Shown: positions 35,006 to 44,096 of the stretch, piece by piece
Layout: every line of letters starts with the position of its first letter
Position numbering within the stretch: the first letter of the stretch is position 1
From: Selenomonas bovis DSM 23594
Lineage (GTDB): Bacteria; Bacillota; Negativicutes; Selenomonadales; Selenomonadaceae
Reading direction: 5' to 3'
DNA: 49,048 nucleotides
Assembly (NCBI RefSeq): GCF_000381005.1
Contig: NZ_KB908397.1
Location: 1 to 49,048 of the forward strand
Notes under the pieces: model-generated
Databases searched by the model: none
What the model was told of the DNA's origin: nothing
What the model saw: only the letters and a program-made list of their open reading frames with translations
Made by a program: the position numbers and the translations under genes

Positions 35006-37438
35006 ATGTCCAAATATAGGGTTTATGAATTAGCAAAGGAATTCCATACAGATACGAAGAATATCCTCGACATCCTGAAGAAGAATCATTTCAAGGCGGT
35101 CAATAATTTCTCGAGCGTCGGCGACGCGGAGCATGCCGCGGTGAAGAATCATTTCGCGGGCAAGAGCGGCAAGTCGCAGGAAAAGGCGGCAGCACCAGCG
35201 CCGCAGCCGGAGAAGCGCGCGCCACAGCCGAAGCAGGAGGTGCGGCAGGAGTCGAAGCGGGAAAGCGGACAAGCGGGCGGTGAGACGCGCCGCAGGAGCG
35301 AGAACCGTCCGGCGGAGCGCCGCACAGCCGCAGCGCACAGCGAGAGCCGCAGCGGCAGCCACAGCAACGAGAGCCGCAGCAGCGAAAATCGCGGCGGTGA
35401 GAATCGCGGCAATCGCGGCGGCGACAGCCGCAGGAATGGCGGCAATGGCCGCAATGATCGCAGCGGCGGCAATGGCCGCAGGGGTAGGAACGATCGCACG
35501 GAGAATCGCGGCGGCAGGAACGACCGCAGGGGTGGCAGAAACGACCGCCGCAGCGGCAGGAATAACCGCAGGGGCGGCCGCCAGCAGCCGGCACCGAAGG
35601 TTGAGATCGCGCGTCCGACGCATATCAAGCTCCCCGAGAGCATCGCGGTCAAGGATCTCGCCTCGAAGATGAGCTACACGGCGGCAGAGGTCGTCAAGAA
35701 GCTCTTCATGATGGGCGTCATGGCGACCATCAACCAGGAGATCGACTTCGAGACGGCGGCACTCGTCGCCTCCGAGTTCGGCGTGACGTGCGAGGAGCTA
35801 CCGCCTGATGTCGATCCGACGGAGATCCCGGAGATTGAGGATGATCCGAAGAGCCTCAAGCTCCGTCCGCCGGTCGTCACGGTCATGGGCCACGTCGACC
35901 ACGGCAAGACGAGCCTGCTCGACTGCATCCGCAACACGCATGTGCAGACGCACGAGGCGGGCGGCATCACGCAGCACATCGGTGCCTATCAGGTTAACTG
36001 CAAGGGCAAGAAGATCGTCTTTCTCGATACGCCGGGCCATGAGGCGTTCACGGCCATGCGCGCGCGCGGTGCCCAGATCACGGATATCGCCATCCTCGTC
36101 GTCGCGGCAGATGACGGCGTGATGCCGCAGACCATCGAGGCCATCCATCACGCGAAGTCGGCAAATGTCCCCATTATCGTAGCGGTCAACAAAATCGATA
36201 AGCCGGGCGCCAACCCTGATCGCGTGAAGCAGGAACTCATGGAACAGGGCCTCGTGCCGGAGGAATACGGCGGCGATACCATCATGGTGCCCGTCTCGGC
36301 GAAGAAGCAGATCGGCATCGACGACCTGCTCGAGAACGTCCTGCTCGTCGCGGAGGTCGAGGAGCTCAAGGCGAACCCGAACCGCGCGGCGCGCGGCGTC
36401 ATCGTCGAGGCGAAACTCGACAAGGGACGCGGCCCGGTCGCGACGGTGCTCGTGCAGAATGGCACGCTGCGCATCGGCGACTCCATCGTCTGCGGCACGA
36501 CGTACGGCAAGGTCCGCGCGATGATCAACGATCGCGGCGAGAACGTCAAGAAGGCCGGCCCGTCGGTACCGGTCGAGATCCTCGGCCTCGGCGATGTGCC
36601 GGAGGCGGGCGACGTGCTCGCGGCGCTCGACGAAAAGCAGGCGCGTTCCATCGCGGAGGCGCGCATCGAGCGTCAGCGCAACAACCTCATCAAGAGCAAG
36701 AAGGTCTCCCTCGACGATCTCTTCCATCAGATCCAGGAGGGCGAGATCAAGGATCTCAACATCGTCATCAAGGCGGATGTGCAGGGCTCTGTCGAGGCGC
36801 TCTCGAGCTCTCTTCTGAAGCTCAACAAGAACGACGAGGTCCGCGTCTCCATCGTCCACTCGGGCGTCGGCGCGGTCAACGAGTCGGATGTCATGCTCGC
36901 CTCGGCGTCGAACGCCATCATCATCGCGTTCAACGTGCGTCCGGATGCGAACGCGCGCCGCGTCGCCGATACGGAGAGCGTCGACATCCGCACCTACCGC
37001 GTCATCTACGATGCCATCAACGACGTCAAGGACGCGATGAGCGGCATGCTCAAGCCGAAGTACAAGGAAGTCGTACAGGGCCGCGTGGAGATCCGTCAGG
37101 TCATGAAGTTCTCCAAGGCGCTCGTCGCAGGCTCCTACGTGCTCGAGGGCAAGATCTGCAACAACTCGAAGATCCGCATCATTCGCGACAACATCGAGAT
37201 CTTCGACGGCGAGATCGACTCGTTGCGCCGCTTCAAGGACGAGGTCAAGGAAGTCCAGGCGGGCTATGAGTGCGGCATCTCCATCATTGATTTCCGCGAC
37301 TTCAAGGAAGGCGACATCATCGAAGCCTATACGATGGAGGAAGTGGAGACGAGCATCACCGAGGCGAACAAGGCGGCCGCCAAGAAGCGCGAGGCGGAGG
37401 CCAAGGCCAAGGCAGAGAAAGAAAAAGCGGCTGAGTAA
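35006..37438 (+). CDS. infB: Translation initiation factor IF-2
   Basis: IF-2 brings initiator tRNA to the ribosome using GTP. Residues 1-50 form the IF2N domain ([21 protein letters not shown] in parts). Residues about 55-200 are a disordered region dominated by R, G, N, S and D in short repeats such as NRGG, GGRND and RRGGRND. A second IF2N-type domain follows at about 210-260. The G domain has GHVDHGKT (295-302), DTPGHEAF and NKID, and domains II-IV complete the 810 residues. GGGGGTGG is the ribosome site. Confidence 0.97.
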   Translation: MSKYRVYELAKEFHTDTKNILDILKKNHFKAVNNFSSVGDAEHAAVKNHFAGKSGKSQEKAAAPAPQPEKRAPQPKQEVRQESKRESGQAGGETRRRSENRPAERRTAAAHSESRSGSHSNESRSSENRGGENRGNRGGDSRRNGGNGRNDRSGGNGRRGRNDRTENRGGRNDRRGGRNDRRSGRNNRRGGRQQPAPKVEIARPTHIKLPESIAVKDLASKMSYTAAEVVKKLFMMGVMATINQEIDFETAALVASEFGVTCEELPPDVDPTEIPEIEDDPKSLKLRPPVVTVMGHVDHGKTSLLDCIRNTHVQTHEAGGITQHIGAYQVNCKGKKIVFLDTPGHEAFTAMRARGAQITDIAILVVAADDGVMPQTIEAIHHAKSANVPIIVAVNKIDKPGANPDRVKQELMEQGLVPEEYGGDTIMVPVSAKKQIGIDDLLENVLLVAEVEELKANPNRAARGVIVEAKLDKGRGPVATVLVQNGTLRIGDSIVCGTTYGKVRAMINDRGENVKKAGPSVPVEILGLGDVPEAGDVLAALDEKQARSIAEARIERQRNNLIKSKKVSLDDLFHQIQEGEIKDLNIVIKADVQGSVEALSSSLLKLNKNDEVRVSIVHSGVGAVNESDVMLASASNAIIIAFNVRPDANARRVADTESVDIRTYRVIYDAINDVKDAMSGMLKPKYKEVVQGRVEIRQVMKFSKALVAGSYVLEGKICNNSKIRIIRDNIEIFDGEIDSLRRFKDEVKEVQAGYECGISIIDFRDFKEGDIIEAYTMEEVETSITEANKAAAKKREAEAKAKAEKEKAAE

Positions 37439-37453
37439 AGGAGGCGTATGCAC

Positions 37454-37843
37454 ATGAGCCAGCTCCGGGTAGAAAAGGTGCAGGAACTCATGAAGCAGGA
37501 GATTTCTGAAATCATCCTGCGCGAGCTCAAGGACCCGCGCATCGGGTTCGTGACTGTGACATCTGTGGAATGTACCGGCGACCTCCGTGAGGCAAAGATC
37601 TACGTGAGCCTCATGGGCAGCGAGCAGCAGGTCAAGGATTGCTGGACGGGGCTGCAGAGCTCCCTCGGCTTCATCCGCCGCGAGATCGGAAAGCGGATCC
37701 GCCTGCGGTTTACGCCGGAACTCACCTTTGCGCTCGATAAGTCTCTCGACTACAGCGCACATATCCAGAAACTCCTCTTGAAAATCCAGGCGGAGGATGC
37801 GGCGAAAGCCGCGTCCGCTGCTGATGCGGAGGGAGAAAAATAA
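37454..37843 (+). CDS. rbfA: Ribosome-binding factor A
   Basis: RbfA is a KH-type 30S maturation factor. MSQLRVEKVQELMKQEISEII (in parts), DPRIGFVTVTSVE and LRFTPELTFALDKS are the family motifs. I start at 37454 because AAGGAGG lies 9 nt upstream; the ATG at 37448 would leave only 3 nt. The product has 129 residues. Confidence 0.95.
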   Translation: MSQLRVEKVQELMKQEISEIILRELKDPRIGFVTVTSVECTGDLREAKIYVSLMGSEQQVKDCWTGLQSSLGFIRREIGKRIRLRFTPELTFALDKSLDYSAHIQKLLLKIQAEDAAKAASAADAEGEK

Positions 37844-37844
37844 A

Positions 37845-38804
37845 ATGCTTACATTGAGTGAAACAGCGGCAGCGCTGCAAGGCGCCGCAAAGGTTGTCAT
37901 CACGGCCCATGTGAATCCCGACGGCGACGCCATCGGCTCCTCGCTCGGCCTCATGCACCTCCTGCGGGCGCTTGGCAAGGACGTCACGGTTTTGCTTGAT
38001 GATGATATCCCGGCAGCCTTCTCGGTGCTGCCGGGATATGATGTTATAGAGAGGCCGCGGGAGGGCGAGGCCATCGCATGCGATGTCTTCGTCATCCTCG
38101 ACACGATGTCGGACCGCATCGGGGGAACTTCCAGTGTCGTCCGTGCGCGGCGCATCCTGAACATCGATCATCATCATACGAACACGGGCACGGCGGGCGA
38201 GGAGCTCTACCTCGATGGTACGCGCGCCGCGACAGCGGAGATCATCTATGACCTCGCGGGCGCACTCGGCGTCCGGCCGGACGCCGCAGCCGCGGCCTGC
38301 CTCTATACGGGGCTCGCGACGGATACGGGATTCTTCCGCTTTTCCAACGCGACGGCGCATACTTACCGCGCGGCCGCCGACCTTCTCGAGGCCGGCGCCG
38401 AGCCGCATGTGATATCCGAGGCGCTCGAGGTGCGGCCGCTCCAGACCGTGCGCGATCTCGCGGAGGCGCTTTCCCAGATGGAGCTTTTTGCGGACGGGAA
38501 GGCCTGCGGCATTTTCCTCACGCAGGCGCAGACGGCGCGCATGGCGTCGACGGAGAGCTTCATCGGTCACATCCGCGTCATCGACGGCGTGGATGTCGCC
38601 GTCGTGCTCAAATGCAAGGAGCCGGAGCTCTGCCGCGTGAGCATGCGCTCGAAGCGCGTCGACGTGAGCCGCATCGCGGCCTCCTTCGGTGGCGGCGGCC
38701 ATGTGCGCGCGGCGGGCTGCACGCTCACACAGCCGTTCGCTGAGGCGAAGCAGACCATCATGGACGCGATTGCGCGCGCCATCCGCGAGGACTGGACGGC
38801 ATGA
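37845..38804 (+). CDS. nrnA: DHH-family oligoribonuclease/pAp phosphatase NrnA
   Basis: NrnA degrades short oligonucleotides and dephosphorylates pAp. HVNPDGDAIGSSLGLM and the DHH motif D108-H109-H110 (NIDHHHTN) bind manganese. The DHHA1 domain ends with FGGGGHVRAAGCTL. ATG 37845 is two bases after the rbfA stop, with GGAGGGAG upstream, giving 319 residues. It is followed with a 4-nt overlap by truB, the usual Firmicute order. Confidence 0.93.
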   Translation: MLTLSETAAALQGAAKVVITAHVNPDGDAIGSSLGLMHLLRALGKDVTVLLDDDIPAAFSVLPGYDVIERPREGEAIACDVFVILDTMSDRIGGTSSVVRARRILNIDHHHTNTGTAGEELYLDGTRAATAEIIYDLAGALGVRPDAAAAACLYTGLATDTGFFRFSNATAHTYRAAADLLEAGAEPHVISEALEVRPLQTVRDLAEALSQMELFADGKACGIFLTQAQTARMASTESFIGHIRVIDGVDVAVVLKCKEPELCRVSMRSKRVDVSRIAASFGGGGHVRAAGCTLTQPFAEAKQTIMDAIARAIREDWTA

Positions 38805-39691
38805 CGGCGCGCGAAGATGGCTTCCTGAACCTGCTCAAGCCGCCGGGCATGAGCTCGCATGACGTCGTCGGCTGCGCGCGGCGCGTGCTCGGCATGAAGA
38901 AGGTCGGCCACGCTGGGACGCTCGATCCCGGCGCGGCGGGCGTCCTGCCTGTGGCGGCGGGCGCGGCGACGCGCCTCATCGAGTATCTCGAGCACGCGGA
39001 GAAATCATACCGCGCGGAGCTGTTGCTCGGCGTGGCGACGGACTCGGGCGATCTTGGCGGCGAGGTCGTGGCGCGGCAGGCGGTCAGCATGCCTGCCGCG
39101 TCCGAGGTCGAGCAGGCCCTTGCCGCGTTCCGCGGCGAGATCTCGCAGGTGCCACCCGCGCACTCCGCCATCAAAATCGGCGGCAGGCGCGCTTACGAGC
39201 GCCTGCGCGCGGGTGAGACGGTTGAGCTGCCGGCGCGGCGCGTAACCATCCATCGGCTGGAGCTGCTCGCACTCGATGCTGCACGTCATACCCTGCTGCT
39301 CGATGTCGATTGCTCGCGCGGCACATATATCCGCTCGCTCTGCCGCGATATCGGCAAGCGCCTCGGCATGCCCGCCGTCATGAGCTTCCTCGTGCGCACG
39401 CGCGTCGGTGATTTCTCCCTGACGGAGGCGCTGACGCTCGAGGAGTTTGCCACGCGGGGGCGCGGCGCGCTCGAGGCGCCGGAGGAGCGCCTCTCAGGAC
39501 TTCCCCGCTACGATCTGCCGCGGGGACGCGCACGTGCCTTCTGCAACGGGCTGCCGACGCACGACATCTCTTTGGTGATGCCCGAGGCGGCGCACCTGCG
39601 CGTCTACGGCGAGGGACAGTTCCTCGGTATCGGACGCGTGGACGCGGCGGCGCAGAGCGTCGTGCCGGAGAAGGTCCTCTCGCGCAGCTAA
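38801..39691 (+). CDS. truB: tRNA pseudouridine-55 synthase TruB
   Basis: TruB makes pseudouridine 55 in the T-loop of tRNAs. FLNLLKPPGMSSHDVV opens the catalytic domain. The active aspartate is D42 in AGTLDPGAAGVL, and DVDCSRGTYIRSLCRDIG is a further signature. A C-terminal PUA-like region completes the 296 residues. The start overlaps nrnA by 4 nt. Confidence 0.96.
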   Translation: MTAREDGFLNLLKPPGMSSHDVVGCARRVLGMKKVGHAGTLDPGAAGVLPVAAGAATRLIEYLEHAEKSYRAELLLGVATDSGDLGGEVVARQAVSMPAASEVEQALAAFRGEISQVPPAHSAIKIGGRRAYERLRAGETVELPARRVTIHRLELLALDAARHTLLLDVDCSRGTYIRSLCRDIGKRLGMPAVMSFLVRTRVGDFSLTEALTLEEFATRGRGALEAPEERLSGLPRYDLPRGRARAFCNGLPTHDISLVMPEAAHLRVYGEGQFLGIGRVDAAAQSVVPEKVLSRS

Positions 39692-39699
39692 TTCTTCCA

Positions 39700-39858
39700 A
39701 GGAACCGCTGATTAAATGAAGTGCTCCGGATTTACGTGGATGCGCTGTACTCTTCGGAGACAAACCGCAGGCGTAGCCGAAGCTACGCTGAGGATGGTAG
39801 AGGGCGAGAGGACAGTGCAGACGCGTGAAGACGGAGTGCTGAATGAATCAGTGGTTCC
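39700..39858. mobile_element. MITE-like element, 159 bp, between truB and ribF
   Basis: The left end AGGAACCGCTGATTAAATGA and the reverse complement of the right end (GGGAACCACTGATTCATTCA) are terminal inverted repeats. The pairing continues inward (TGCTCCG with CGGAGTGC), so the whole element can fold into a long imperfect hairpin. It has no coding capacity. Shorter or decayed relatives are at 1607-1694, 10496-10524 and possibly 28658-28664. The right end is only 27 bp from the ribF start, so its insertion may affect ribF expression. No clear target-site duplication is visible. Confidence 0.65.
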
Positions 39859-39885
39859 CCAAATCACAGAAACAGGACTGATACC

Positions 39886-40821
39886 ATGCAGGTCTACCAT
39901 AAACTGAAAGACTTCACAAAGAAATATCCGCGCATGGCGGTTGCGCTCGGCATGTTCGACGGTGTCCATATCGGCCACCAGAGCATCATCCGCCGGGCCG
40001 TCGACCTTGCGCGCAGCGTAGAGGGGACGAGCGCGGTCTTCACGTTCAGCAATCATCCGCTCTCGGTGCTCTCGCCGCAGCATATGCCGCTGCAGCTTGG
40101 CACGGAGGCGCTCAAGGAGCAGCTCGTCGCGGGGCTGGGCGTCGATGTCCTTGTCTCCATCCCGTTTACGCGGGAATTTGCCCAGCGGACGCCGGAGGAG
40201 TTCCTCGAGCTCCTGCGCGCCGATTTCGCGCCGCGTTTTGTCGTCACGGGGCCGAATTACACCTTCGGGCAGAGGGGGCGGGGAACGCATCGTCAGCTCC
40301 TGCGCGACGGCCCGGCCTACGGTTTCCAGACGGAGATCTGTCCCGCCGTGCTCCGCGGCGGCCGGATCGTGAGCTCGACGCGCATCCGCGCGCTCATTGC
40401 TGAGGGAGAGCTCGCGATGGCGAACGATTTCCTAGGCCATCCCTTCCGCCTCGTCGAGCGCGTCATCCACGGCGATCGCCGCGGGCGTACGCTCGGTTTC
40501 CCGACGGCGAACCTGCCGATCCTGCCAGGCGTCGCCATGCTGCCGAACGGTGCTTACGCCGTGCGCGTCGCCTATGACGGACAGTTGTACGGCGGCATGG
40601 CGAGCATCGGCAGCAATCCGACATTTGCGGGCTGCAGCCGTCGCGTGGAGGTCAACATCGCGGATTTCTCGGCAGACATCTACGACCGCGAGCTCACCGT
40701 CGATTTCCTCGCCAAGCTGCGCGACGAGCAGCGCTTCGCCTCAGCGGAGCAGCTCGTGCGGCAGCTCACGAAGGACCGCGCGCGTGCGGCCGCCATCTGG
40801 CGCACGCAGCTGCCATCGTAA
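39886..40821 (+). CDS. ribF: Bifunctional riboflavin kinase/FAD synthetase
   Basis: RibF makes FMN and then FAD. The N-terminal nucleotidyltransferase domain has VALGMFDGVHIGHQSII, GPNYTFGQRGRG and SSTRIRALIAEG. The C-terminal kinase domain has HGDRRGRTLGFPTANL and the SIGSNPTF segment. The 311 residues are normal. AGGA lies 9 nt before the ATG. It closes the operon; the repeat at 40833 and terminator at 40932 follow. Confidence 0.96.
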   Translation: MQVYHKLKDFTKKYPRMAVALGMFDGVHIGHQSIIRRAVDLARSVEGTSAVFTFSNHPLSVLSPQHMPLQLGTEALKEQLVAGLGVDVLVSIPFTREFAQRTPEEFLELLRADFAPRFVVTGPNYTFGQRGRGTHRQLLRDGPAYGFQTEICPAVLRGGRIVSSTRIRALIAEGELAMANDFLGHPFRLVERVIHGDRRGRTLGFPTANLPILPGVAMLPNGAYAVRVAYDGQLYGGMASIGSNPTFAGCSRRVEVNIADFSADIYDRELTVDFLAKLRDEQRFASAEQLVRQLTKDRARAAAIWRTQLPS

Positions 40822-40832
40822 CATACTCAACG

Positions 40833-40879
40833 CACAAACGTCCACTTTGTGGACATTGTGCGCCCGTCCTTGCAGTAAA
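40833..40879 (+). repeat. Dispersed 3'-end palindromic repeat, copy 2
   Basis: This copy begins 12 nt after the ribF stop. Its reverse complement matches 394-439, and the GTCCAC/GTGGAC palindrome is conserved. An adjoining palindromic stretch (40876-40925, TAAATCC/GGATTTA ends with a GCGCTGCGCCTGCGGCTTGCGC core) resembles 1607-1638 and the inside of the 39700-39858 element. Confidence 0.6.
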
Positions 40880-40931
40880 TCCAGCCAATCGCGCTGCGCC
40901 TGCGGCTTGCGCTCTTGGGGATTTATATAGT

Positions 40932-40994
40932 AAGTGCCTGTGCGTTTCCCCACGGAGAAAATGCTCCATGGGGAGAGCGCACAGGCACTTTTTT
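40932..40994 (+). terminator. Terminator of the rimP-ribF operon
   Basis: AAGTGCCTGTGC (40932-40943) pairs with GCACAGGCACTT (40979-40990), with an inner CCCCA/TGGGG pairing and a six-T run to 40994. It faces the rpsO terminator from the other strand. Confidence 0.85.
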
Positions 40995-41023
40995 ATTTAT
41001 GACACGAACTGCTGTGAGAAATG

Positions 41024-41062
41024 AAAAAGACGCACGCGCCTTCTCGCGAAGTCGTGTGCGTC
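41024..41062 (-). terminator. Terminator of rpsO
   Basis: On the reverse strand GACGCACACG pairs with CGCGTGCGTC (plus-strand 41029-41062), followed by five U (plus-strand A-run 41024-41028). Confidence 0.8.
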
Positions 41063-41086
41063 CCGAAAGACTCATTGCTTGATGAA

Positions 41087-41365
41087 TCAGCGCTCCACCG
41101 TGGAACGGAGGCCGAGCTTCGCGATGATGGCGCGATAACGCTCGATGTCCTTCTTGTAGAGGTAGCTGAGGAGACGGCGGCGATGGCCGACCATCTTCAG
41201 CAGGCCGCGGCGGGAGTGATGATCTTTCTTGTGCTCCTTGAGGTGATCCGTGAGGTACTGGATGCGAGCCGTGAGAACGGCGATCTGCACCTCGGGCGAA
41301 CCCGTGTCACCCTCGTGCACCGCGTATTTTGCCATGATTTCCTGTTTTGCTTCCTGAGTCAGCAT
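41087..41365 (-). CDS. rpsO: 30S ribosomal protein S15
   Basis: S15 binds 16S rRNA early in 30S assembly. The 92-residue product contains [39 protein letters not shown] (in parts) and LGLR, all diagnostic. TAGGAGG precedes the ATG. It has its own promoter and terminator. In many bacteria rpsO follows ribF on the same strand; here it is next to ribF but inverted, and pnp is not present. Confidence 0.97.
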   Translation of the reverse strand: MLTQEAKQEIMAKYAVHEGDTGSPEVQIAVLTARIQYLTDHLKEHKKDHHSRRGLLKMVGHRRRLLSYLYKKDIERYRAIIAKLGLRSTVER

Positions 41366-41400
41366 GTTGTCTTTTCCTCCTAATCTTGATATGCTGCACC

Positions 41401-41459
41401 GTCAGCGAAGAAACGGCCGGAGTTGCCAGCCTCTGCGCCGCGGCATGGATGGTGCTGAC
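41401..41459 (-). promoter_or_regulatory. Structured rpsO leader, possible S15 autoregulation site
   Basis: In the reverse-strand leader, GTCAGC (plus 41454-41459) can pair with GCTGAC (plus 41401-41406), enclosing GC-rich inner stems, about 25 nt before the ribosome site. S15 is known to repress its own mRNA through leader structures in several bacteria. That this one does so is inference. Confidence 0.35.
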
Positions 41460-41470
41460 GCACCTTGCAT

Positions 41471-41499
41471 AGTATATCACAGGCCCGCGCGCCTGTAAA
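41471..41499 (-). promoter_or_regulatory. Promoter of rpsO
   Basis: On the reverse strand TTTACA (plus 41494-41499), a 17-bp spacer and TATACT (plus 41471-41476). Confidence 0.85.
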
Positions 41500-41543
41500 C
41501 TGGAAAATCCGCGGCCTGCCGTGTTTTCTCGGTGGTTCTCGGA

Positions 41544-41572
41544 TTGCAATTTCAGAGAAAGCGTTTTATAAT
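41544..41572 (+). promoter_or_regulatory. Promoter of the thiamine operon
   Basis: TTGCAA (41544-41549), a 17-bp spacer and TATAAT (41567-41572), 20 bp upstream of the TPP riboswitch and divergent from the rpsO promoter. Confidence 0.85.
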
Positions 41573-41591
41573 AAAAGGGAAAATCATATAG

Positions 41592-41696
41592 CGAGGGGAG
41601 CTTGCTGAGGACAGTTGTCCTCCGAGCAGGCTGAGAGGGCAGTGGAGCTGCCGACCCGGAACCTGATTTGGATAATGCCAACGTAGGGAGCGCCGT
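41592..41696 (+). promoter_or_regulatory. TPP riboswitch (THI element)
   Basis: The conserved blocks CTGAGAGG (41631-41638), GACCCGGAACCTGAT and GGATAATGCCAACGTAGGGA are present in order. Bound thiamine pyrophosphate should favour the terminator at 41711-41740 and switch off thiSGHE. Confidence 0.95.
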
Positions 41697-41710
41697 TGTA
41701 TCGCGGAGAG

Positions 41711-41740
41711 AAGACTGTCCAAGCAGGGGCAGTCTTTTAT
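41711..41740 (+). terminator. Riboswitch-controlled terminator
   Basis: AAGACTGTCC (41711-41720) pairs with GGGCAGTCTT (41727-41736), followed by a T-rich tract. It lies between the TPP aptamer and thiS. Confidence 0.75.
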
Positions 41741-41807
41741 TTATTTGCGGAGAATCGTTACGTCATTCAGCGTTCCTCGCAGTTGTTCTCGGAAAGGGGG
41801 GAGGTGT

Positions 41808-42005
41808 ATGGTGAAGATCAACGGTGAGCCGCAGGACGCGGCGGGACAGAGCGTCGCCGCGTATCTCGAGGCCGCAGGCTATGACAGCCGCGCGGTCGCG
41901 GTGGAGTACAACGAGGCGATTTTGCCGAAGGCGCAGTATGCAGCGACGCAGCTCGCCGACGGCGATGTCGTGGAGATAGTCTGTTTCATGGGCGGCGGCT
42001 GCTGA
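41808..42005 (+). CDS. thiS: Sulfur carrier protein ThiS, ending GGGC
   Basis: ThiS carries sulfur as a C-terminal thiocarboxylate for the thiazole ring. The 65-residue ubiquitin-like protein has VKINGEP at the start and DGDVVEIVCFMGGGC at the end. Functional ThiS needs a terminal Gly-Gly; here a cysteine (C65) follows G62-G64, so either processing or direct use of a different end is required. ATG 41808 follows GGGGGGAGG. No thiF gene is in this operon, but a ThiF/HcyF-like E1 is encoded at 45288. Confidence 0.9.
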   Translation: MVKINGEPQDAAGQSVAAYLEAAGYDSRAVAVEYNEAILPKAQYAATQLADGDVVEIVCFMGGGC

Positions 42006-42044
42006 GCCGCTGCCAGTTACTGAAGAGAGAAAGGAAGCAATGGT

Positions 42045-42824
42045 ATGGTGCAGAATGAGGAAGACCTGCTGGAACTTGGCGGACGGAAATTCGCTTCGCG
42101 GTTCATTCTTGGCTCGGGGAAATACTCCTTGCAGCTCATCGAGGCGGCCGTGCGCGACGCGGGCGCCGAGATCGTGACGGTGGCCGTGCGGCGCGCGAAC
42201 ACGAAGGAGCATGAGAACATCCTCGACTACATCCCGAAGCAGGTGACGCTGCTGCCGAATACGTCGGGCGCGCGCACGGCGGAGGAGGCCGTGCGCATCG
42301 CGCATCTCGCGCGTGAGCTCGGCTGCGGCGATTTCGTAAAGATCGAGATTATGCGCGACTCGAAGTATCTGCTGCCGGATAACGAGGCGACGGTGCGGGC
42401 GACGGAGCAGCTCGCCAAGGAGGGCTTCATCGTTCTGCCGTATATGTATCCTGACCTCAATACGGCGCGCGACCTCGTGGACGCCGGCGCAGCCGCCGTC
42501 ATGCCGCTCGCCGCGCCCATCGGTTCGAACAAGGGGCTCGTGACAAAGGAGTTCATCCAGATCCTCATCGACGAGATCGACCTGCCCATCATCGTCGATG
42601 CCGGCATCGGCAGCCCGGCGCAGGCCTGCGAGGCGATGCAGATGGGCGCAGCGGCTGTCATGGCGAACACGGCGCTCGCGACGGCGGGCAACCTACCGCT
42701 CATGGCCGCGGCGTTCCGCGATGCGATTATCGCGGGACGCAAGGCGTACCGCGCGGGTCTCGGCCGTGTGCTCGCGCGCGGCGCGGCCGCCTCGGATCCC
42801 CTCACGGGCTTCCTGCGGGATTGA
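42045..42824 (+). CDS. thiG: Thiazole synthase
   Basis: ThiG joins DXP, dehydroglycine and ThiS-thiocarboxylate into the thiazole phosphate. The 259-residue TIM barrel has FILGSGKY near the start. The probable Schiff-base lysine is K99 in DFVKIEI, and [12 protein letters not shown] and [11 protein letters not shown] are phosphate and substrate loops. A gap of 12 nt separates it from thiH. Confidence 0.95.
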   Translation: MVQNEEDLLELGGRKFASRFILGSGKYSLQLIEAAVRDAGAEIVTVAVRRANTKEHENILDYIPKQVTLLPNTSGARTAEEAVRIAHLARELGCGDFVKIEIMRDSKYLLPDNEATVRATEQLAKEGFIVLPYMYPDLNTARDLVDAGAAAVMPLAAPIGSNKGLVTKEFIQILIDEIDLPIIVDAGIGSPAQACEAMQMGAAAVMANTALATAGNLPLMAAAFRDAIIAGRKAYRAGLGRVLARGAAASDPLTGFLRD

Positions 42825-42836
42825 GGGGGCGAGGAG

Positions 42837-44096
42837 ATGAGCGAAAAGGAAAACAATTTCTTCGTCGACTCGGCGAAGCTCAGCGAGAAAGCGCTCGCAA
42901 AGAAGCACCGCCTGGAAAACGATCCGTCCTGCCGTAAGGATCCGATGGAATATTTCCCGGATATGGAGCGGATCACCTCGGATGTGCGCGGCAAGGTCAT
43001 CGCGCAGATGGAGGCCTATGATGAATCGCGCTATACGGCGGTCGACGTGCGGCGCGCGCTCGATCATGAGCGCTGCAGCATCGAGGACTTCAAGGCGCTG
43101 CTCTCTCGCGCGGCCGCGCCGTTCCTCGAGGAGATGGCGCAGCGCGCGCGGCGCGAGACGAGCCGCCATTTCGGCAATACGGTCTATCTCTTCACGCCGC
43201 TCTACATCGCGAACTACTGCGAGAATTACTGCGTCTACTGCGGTTTCAACTGCTACAACGACATCGAGCGCCTGCAGCTCACGCCGGAGCAGGTCGCGCA
43301 CGAGATGAAGGTCATCGCCGAGAGCGGCATGGAGGAAATCCTCATCCTCACGGGCGAGAGCAAGACGAAGAGCGACGTCCATTACATCGGCGAGGCCTGC
43401 AAGCTCGCGCGGAAGTATTTCAAGAACGTCGGACTCGAGGTCTATCCGATGAATACGGAGGACTATCGTTACCTGCACGCGTGCGGCGCGGACTATGTGA
43501 CGGTGTTCCAGGAGACGTACGACCTCAAGAAATACGAGACGCTGCACCTCCTCGGGCACAAGCGCGTCTGGCCGTATCGGTTCGAGGCGCAGGAGCGCGC
43601 GCTCCGGGGCGGCATGCGCGGCGTGGGATTCTCCGCGCTGCTCGGGCTCTCGGACTATCATAAGGACGCGCTCGCGACGGCGCTGCACGTCTACTACCTG
43701 CAGCGCAAATATCCGCAGGCGGAGTTCTCGCTCTCATGCCCGCGCCTGCGCCCCATCATCAACAATGAGAAGATCAATCCGCTCGATGTGAGCGAGAAGG
43801 TGCTCTGTCAGATCCTCTGCGCGTACCGCATCTTCCTGCCCTATGTCGGCATTACGGTGTCCTCGCGCGAGAACGTGCGGTTCCGCAACGGCATCGCGAA
43901 GATCTGCGCGACGAAGATCTCGGCGGGCGTCTCGACGGGCATCGGCGACCATGAGGAGAAATACACGGGCAGGGATACGGGCAAGACGGGCGACGAGCAG
44001 TTCGAGATCTCCGATACACGCAGTATCCGCAGCATGTACGGCGATATGGAGCGCGAGGGACTGCAGCCGGTGCTCAATGACTACCTCTATGTCTGA
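42837..44096 (+). CDS. thiH: 2-iminoacetate synthase ThiH
   Basis: ThiH is a radical-SAM enzyme that cleaves tyrosine to give dehydroglycine for ThiG, the anaerobic alternative to ThiO. The cluster motif is C128, C132, C135 (NYCENYCVYCGF). The C-terminal region is typical (SCPRLRPI, STGIGDH and a terminal 'GD.QFEI.D.R' run). The length of 419 residues is somewhat above E. coli ThiH. The choice of ThiH agrees with an anaerobe. It overlaps the next gene by 8 nt. Confidence 0.94.
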   Translation: MSEKENNFFVDSAKLSEKALAKKHRLENDPSCRKDPMEYFPDMERITSDVRGKVIAQMEAYDESRYTAVDVRRALDHERCSIEDFKALLSRAAAPFLEEMAQRARRETSRHFGNTVYLFTPLYIANYCENYCVYCGFNCYNDIERLQLTPEQVAHEMKVIAESGMEEILILTGESKTKSDVHYIGEACKLARKYFKNVGLEVYPMNTEDYRYLHACGADYVTVFQETYDLKKYETLHLLGHKRVWPYRFEAQERALRGGMRGVGFSALLGLSDYHKDALATALHVYYLQRKYPQAEFSLSCPRLRPIINNEKINPLDVSEKVLCQILCAYRIFLPYVGITVSSRENVRFRNGIAKICATKISAGVSTGIGDHEEKYTGRDTGKTGDEQFEISDTRSIRSMYGDMEREGLQPVLNDYLYV

